Assembly: GCF_003313335.1 (NCBI RefSeq)
Contig: NZ_QMHP01000001.1
Location: 186,001-250,000, forward strand
Reading direction: 5' to 3'
Length of the DNA: 64,000 nt
DNA from: Pedobacter zeaxanthinifaciens
Lineage (GTDB): Bacteria > Bacteroidota > Bacteroidia > Sphingobacteriales > Sphingobacteriaceae
The notes under the pieces were generated by a model. That model saw only the letters and a list, made by a program, of their open reading frames with translations. It ran no database searches and had not been told where the DNA came from. The first letter of the stretch is position 1. Each line of letters opens with the position of its first letter. Shown piece by piece: positions 61,946 to 64,000 of this stretch. The translations under genes were made by a program, and so were the position numbers.

Positions 61946-62326
61946 GCTAATTGACTTGCTATTGCTGTATCATCTCTCTTTTTTAAGTATCAGCTTTTAC
62001 AAGTTCCATTAATGTATAATCTTAAAGCGAACTTTCTTAATTCATTTTACGTAATGCTGCGAGTGTATAATTTACACTCAACTATGCAATTGTAACAGAT
62101 TTGTTCAGTTTTTAGTACATTTCATTTCAGTTGTGCCATCTACTCAAAACATCGTTGATTTAATTGTTTTACTCTTATAAGTTGTTGTTTGTTAGTTTTT
62201 TATAGATGTCTCCTTTAAACTATTTCGTCAAATGGCATGTTGTTTGAACTTTAGCCTGCAGTTGCAAGCATCAACTAGCAACCCATAAAAATTAAAACGA
62301 CTATCAAAAAATTAACAAAAAAAACA
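61946..62326. other. Gene-free stretch before an outer membrane barrel gene
   Basis: No coding frame is convincing here. It holds a perfect 7-bp inverted repeat (GAGTGTA and TACACTC, at 62061-62067 and 62073-62079, 5-base spacer), which could be an operator, and the promoter of the barrel gene, which I could not place. Confidence 0.55.
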
Positions 62327-62857
62327 ATGAAAAAGTATACTAAATCAATAGCGGCTGCAGTAGCTGCACTAGCTATTTTCGTAACAACAAATGTTAACGC
62401 TCAAACTGCTTCTGAACCTACAAATCCTTCACGTCAGAAATTAGGTATCGGATTAAATTTAGGTGTGCCAACTCAAGACGGTTATAGTTTTGCAATTGGT
62501 GGTGATATCCGCTACCAAGTTGATTTGGACAGACAATTATCTATTCCAATTACAGCTGGTTACACTAACATCTCTCTTAAAGATGAATTTGGCGGCGGAA
62601 GTTTTGGATACATTCCAGCAAAAGCAGGTTTAAAATATTTCTTTAGTACTTCTGGTGCTGGTGCTTATGCATTAGCTGAAGCTGGTGCTGCTTTCGGTAC
62701 TAACAAAGGTGCAGGTACATCCTTTGTATATTCACCTGCTGTTGGTTACGCTTGGGATAATGGTTTCGATCTTGGCGTTAAATATGAAGGTTTAGCTAAA
62801 GACGGAATGAACAACGGTTACGTTGGTTTACGTTTAGCTTATGGGTTCAAACTTTAA
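62327..62857 (+). CDS. Small outer membrane beta-barrel protein
   Basis: The 176-residue protein has a signal peptide (to NVNAQ), then a barrel of alternating strands: LGIGLNLGVPTQDGYSFAIGGDIRYQVDL, SIPITAGYTNISL, AKAGLKYFF, and a final GYVGLRLAYGFKL that ends in a hydrophobic-aromatic pattern typical of outer membrane proteins. No enzymatic motif is seen. Codon use looks optimised, so it may be abundant. It has its own terminator. Confidence 0.88.
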   Translation: MKKYTKSIAAAVAALAIFVTTNVNAQTASEPTNPSRQKLGIGLNLGVPTQDGYSFAIGGDIRYQVDLDRQLSIPITAGYTNISLKDEFGGGSFGYIPAKAGLKYFFSTSGAGAYALAEAGAAFGTNKGAGTSFVYSPAVGYAWDNGFDLGVKYEGLAKDGMNNGYVGLRLAYGFKL

Positions 62858-62897
62858 GCTTTAGTTAACAAATTATAATCGTAATATAATATTACTT

Positions 62898-62927
62898 AGC
62901 TCCGATAATTTTATCGGGGCTTTTTTT
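62898..62927 (+). terminator. Terminator after the outer membrane barrel gene
   Basis: CCGATAA and TTATCGG pair within an AGCTCCGATAA/TTATCGGGGCT stem, followed by seven T. Confidence 0.75.
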
Positions 62928-63022
62928 GTGTTTTTAGAATAATAAATGCTATTTTGACCACAAAACAGAACATATACGACAACGGTGTGCTCTACCAAAT
63001 ATCTAGTTAAAATTAACCGCAT

Positions 63023-63571
63023 ATGAAAAGTAAAAAATACATTGTTTTGGTTTTGCTGGCTACATCAGCCTTATTTGCGTGTAATAGCAATAACAAAACC
63101 ATCGAGTTGCACGACAGTACTCAAGTAGCTAATGCTGGTGATACAACTGTTGCTACTGATTTGGCGTTTAAAAACGATACGCTTAAAAATATTTACGCAA
63201 GTTATACTAATTTGAAAGATGCGCTGGTCGCTACCAAGGCCAGTGAGGCTAAGTTGGCCGCAAATGGTTTAGCCACAGCATTAAAGGGTTTTGCAGGTTG
63301 CGAAAGTGCAGCAAACATAGCCAGTAAAATCAGTGCTGCTACTGATATAAAAGTACAACGTGCTGCATTTAATGATTTGAATGTAGAGTTAATCCCAGTG
63401 TTTAAACACGCTGCGCTAACTGCTGGAACTATTTACGTTCAGCATTGCCCAATGGCAAATAACGGCGACGGTGCCGACTGGTTATCCTCAGCTAAAAAAA
63501 TACAAAACCCTTACTATGGCGATGAAATGATGGAGTGCGGTAGAGTAGCGGAAGAAATAAAAGGTAAATAG
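63023..63571 (+). CDS. DUF3347 domain lipoprotein
   Basis: The 182-residue lipoprotein (SALFACNSN) carries a DUF3347 domain: KNIYASYTNLKDALVATKASEAKLAANGLA, then the C-terminal signature IYVQHCPMANNGDGADWLSSAKKIQNPYYGDEMMECG. The signature has Cys, His and Met residues, as found in CusB-like copper proteins, so metal binding is possible. It lies upstream of citrate synthase but in a separate unit. Confidence 0.93.
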   Translation: MKSKKYIVLVLLATSALFACNSNNKTIELHDSTQVANAGDTTVATDLAFKNDTLKNIYASYTNLKDALVATKASEAKLAANGLATALKGFAGCESAANIASKISAATDIKVQRAAFNDLNVELIPVFKHAALTAGTIYVQHCPMANNGDGADWLSSAKKIQNPYYGDEMMECGRVAEEIKGK

Positions 63572-63686
63572 CCTGTATTAAAAGTGCATTAGAATTGTTA
63601 AAATATATGTAACAAGTCTATAATTGTACCGGCCAAATTTTAATAAAAGAAAATAACTACTTATAATTATATAAAATTTTAGATAT

Positions 63687-64000
63687 ATGTCAACTACTGC
63701 AGAAATTAAGATAGACGGACAAACCTACGAATTTCCGGTAATCACTGGAACTGAGGGAGAGAAAGCTATTGATATTTCAAAATTAAGAGACCTTACTGGT
63801 CACATTACGTTAGATTTTGGATATAAAAATACAGGTTCTACCAAAAGTGCGATCACCTTTTTAGATGGTGAGCAGGGAATCTTAAAGTATCGTGGATACC
63901 CTATTGAAGAGCTTGCCGAAAAGGCTTCATTTTTAGAAGTTGCCTATTTGTTGATTTATGGCGAACTTCCTTCGGCAGAAACTTTGGAGAAATTCCAAAA
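63687..64000 (+). CDS. gltA: Citrate synthase, 5' part only (cut by window end)
   Basis: About 104 residues are visible from the ATG. They match type II citrate synthase N-terminal sequence: the small beta region with [14 protein letters not shown], then [49 protein letters not shown]. It condenses oxaloacetate with acetyl-CoA at the entry to the citric acid cycle. The catalytic His and Asp are beyond the edge. The upstream 115 bases hold no gene. Confidence 0.95.
   Translation, partial: MSTTAEIKIDGQTYEFPVITGTEGEKAIDISKLRDLTGHITLDFGYKNTGSTKSAITFLDGEQGILKYRGYPIEELAEKASFLEVAYLLIYGELPSAETLEKFQ

Overview
The window looks like chromosomal DNA of a Bacteroidota species, most likely a Pedobacter-like member of the Sphingobacteriaceae. 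The evidence is low-GC DNA, TAnnTTTG promoter octamers, SusC/SusD pairs, PorP/SprF proteins with gliding-motility-type C-terminal domains, fused ccoNO, and 7TMR-DISM histidine kinases. The genus is an inference. I found no rRNA, tRNA, insertion sequence, prophage or CRISPR array.

Region 1 (1-10.8 kb) starts with small metal-flavoured and lysine-rich proteins and a large cysteine-rich protein of unknown function. It then has a two-gene unit: a FixL-like PAS histidine kinase that keeps most known haem-pocket residues, and a receiver domain fused to a CRP/FNR regulator. Envelope genes follow (DUF4142 lipoprotein, two L,D-transpeptidases, a NodB-like deacetylase), with a lone receiver and a ferritin-like protein.

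Region 2 (10.9-21.7 kb) is a microaerobic respiration cluster: an LDH-derived cysteine-rich protein, hemN, ccoI, ccoS, ccoNO, ccoQ, ccoP, ccoG, ccoH and a SafE-type membrane protein. A TGAT-N4-ATCA dyad upstream fits control by the region 1 regulator. Three families of short tandem repeats lie between ccoI and ccoS.

Region 3 (21.7-29.4 kb) has a tightly packed minus-strand operon: an E1-like/nitroreductase fusion (Rv1355c family), an acyltransferase related to autoinducer or N-acyl amino acid synthases, a 7TMR-DISM histidine kinase, a receiver-kinase hybrid and a lone receiver. A matching receiver gene is divergent. The gene order suggests a small-molecule synthesis and sensing system, and this is my best candidate for an undescribed system.

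Region 4 (29.5-39.2 kb) has two tandem cassettes, each a giant IgGFc-binding/PKD adhesin with a type IX secretion C-terminal domain followed by an overlapping PorP/SprF gene. The genes rpoN, mscL and an NTF2-like secreted protein follow (39.2-41.8 kb).

Region 5 (41.8-61.9 kb) is a pectin utilisation locus: a LacI regulator, SusC, SusD, a DUF5123-like surface lipoprotein, CE12, two CE8, PL1, GH43, GH28, GH105-DUF4350 and PL10. An unrelated NUC1 nuclease gene sits inside it on the opposite strand. The same LacI-type pseudo-palindrome lies upstream of susC/lacI and upstream of the GH28 gene.

The right edge (61.9-64 kb) has an outer-membrane barrel protein, a DUF3347 lipoprotein and the 5' end of citrate synthase.
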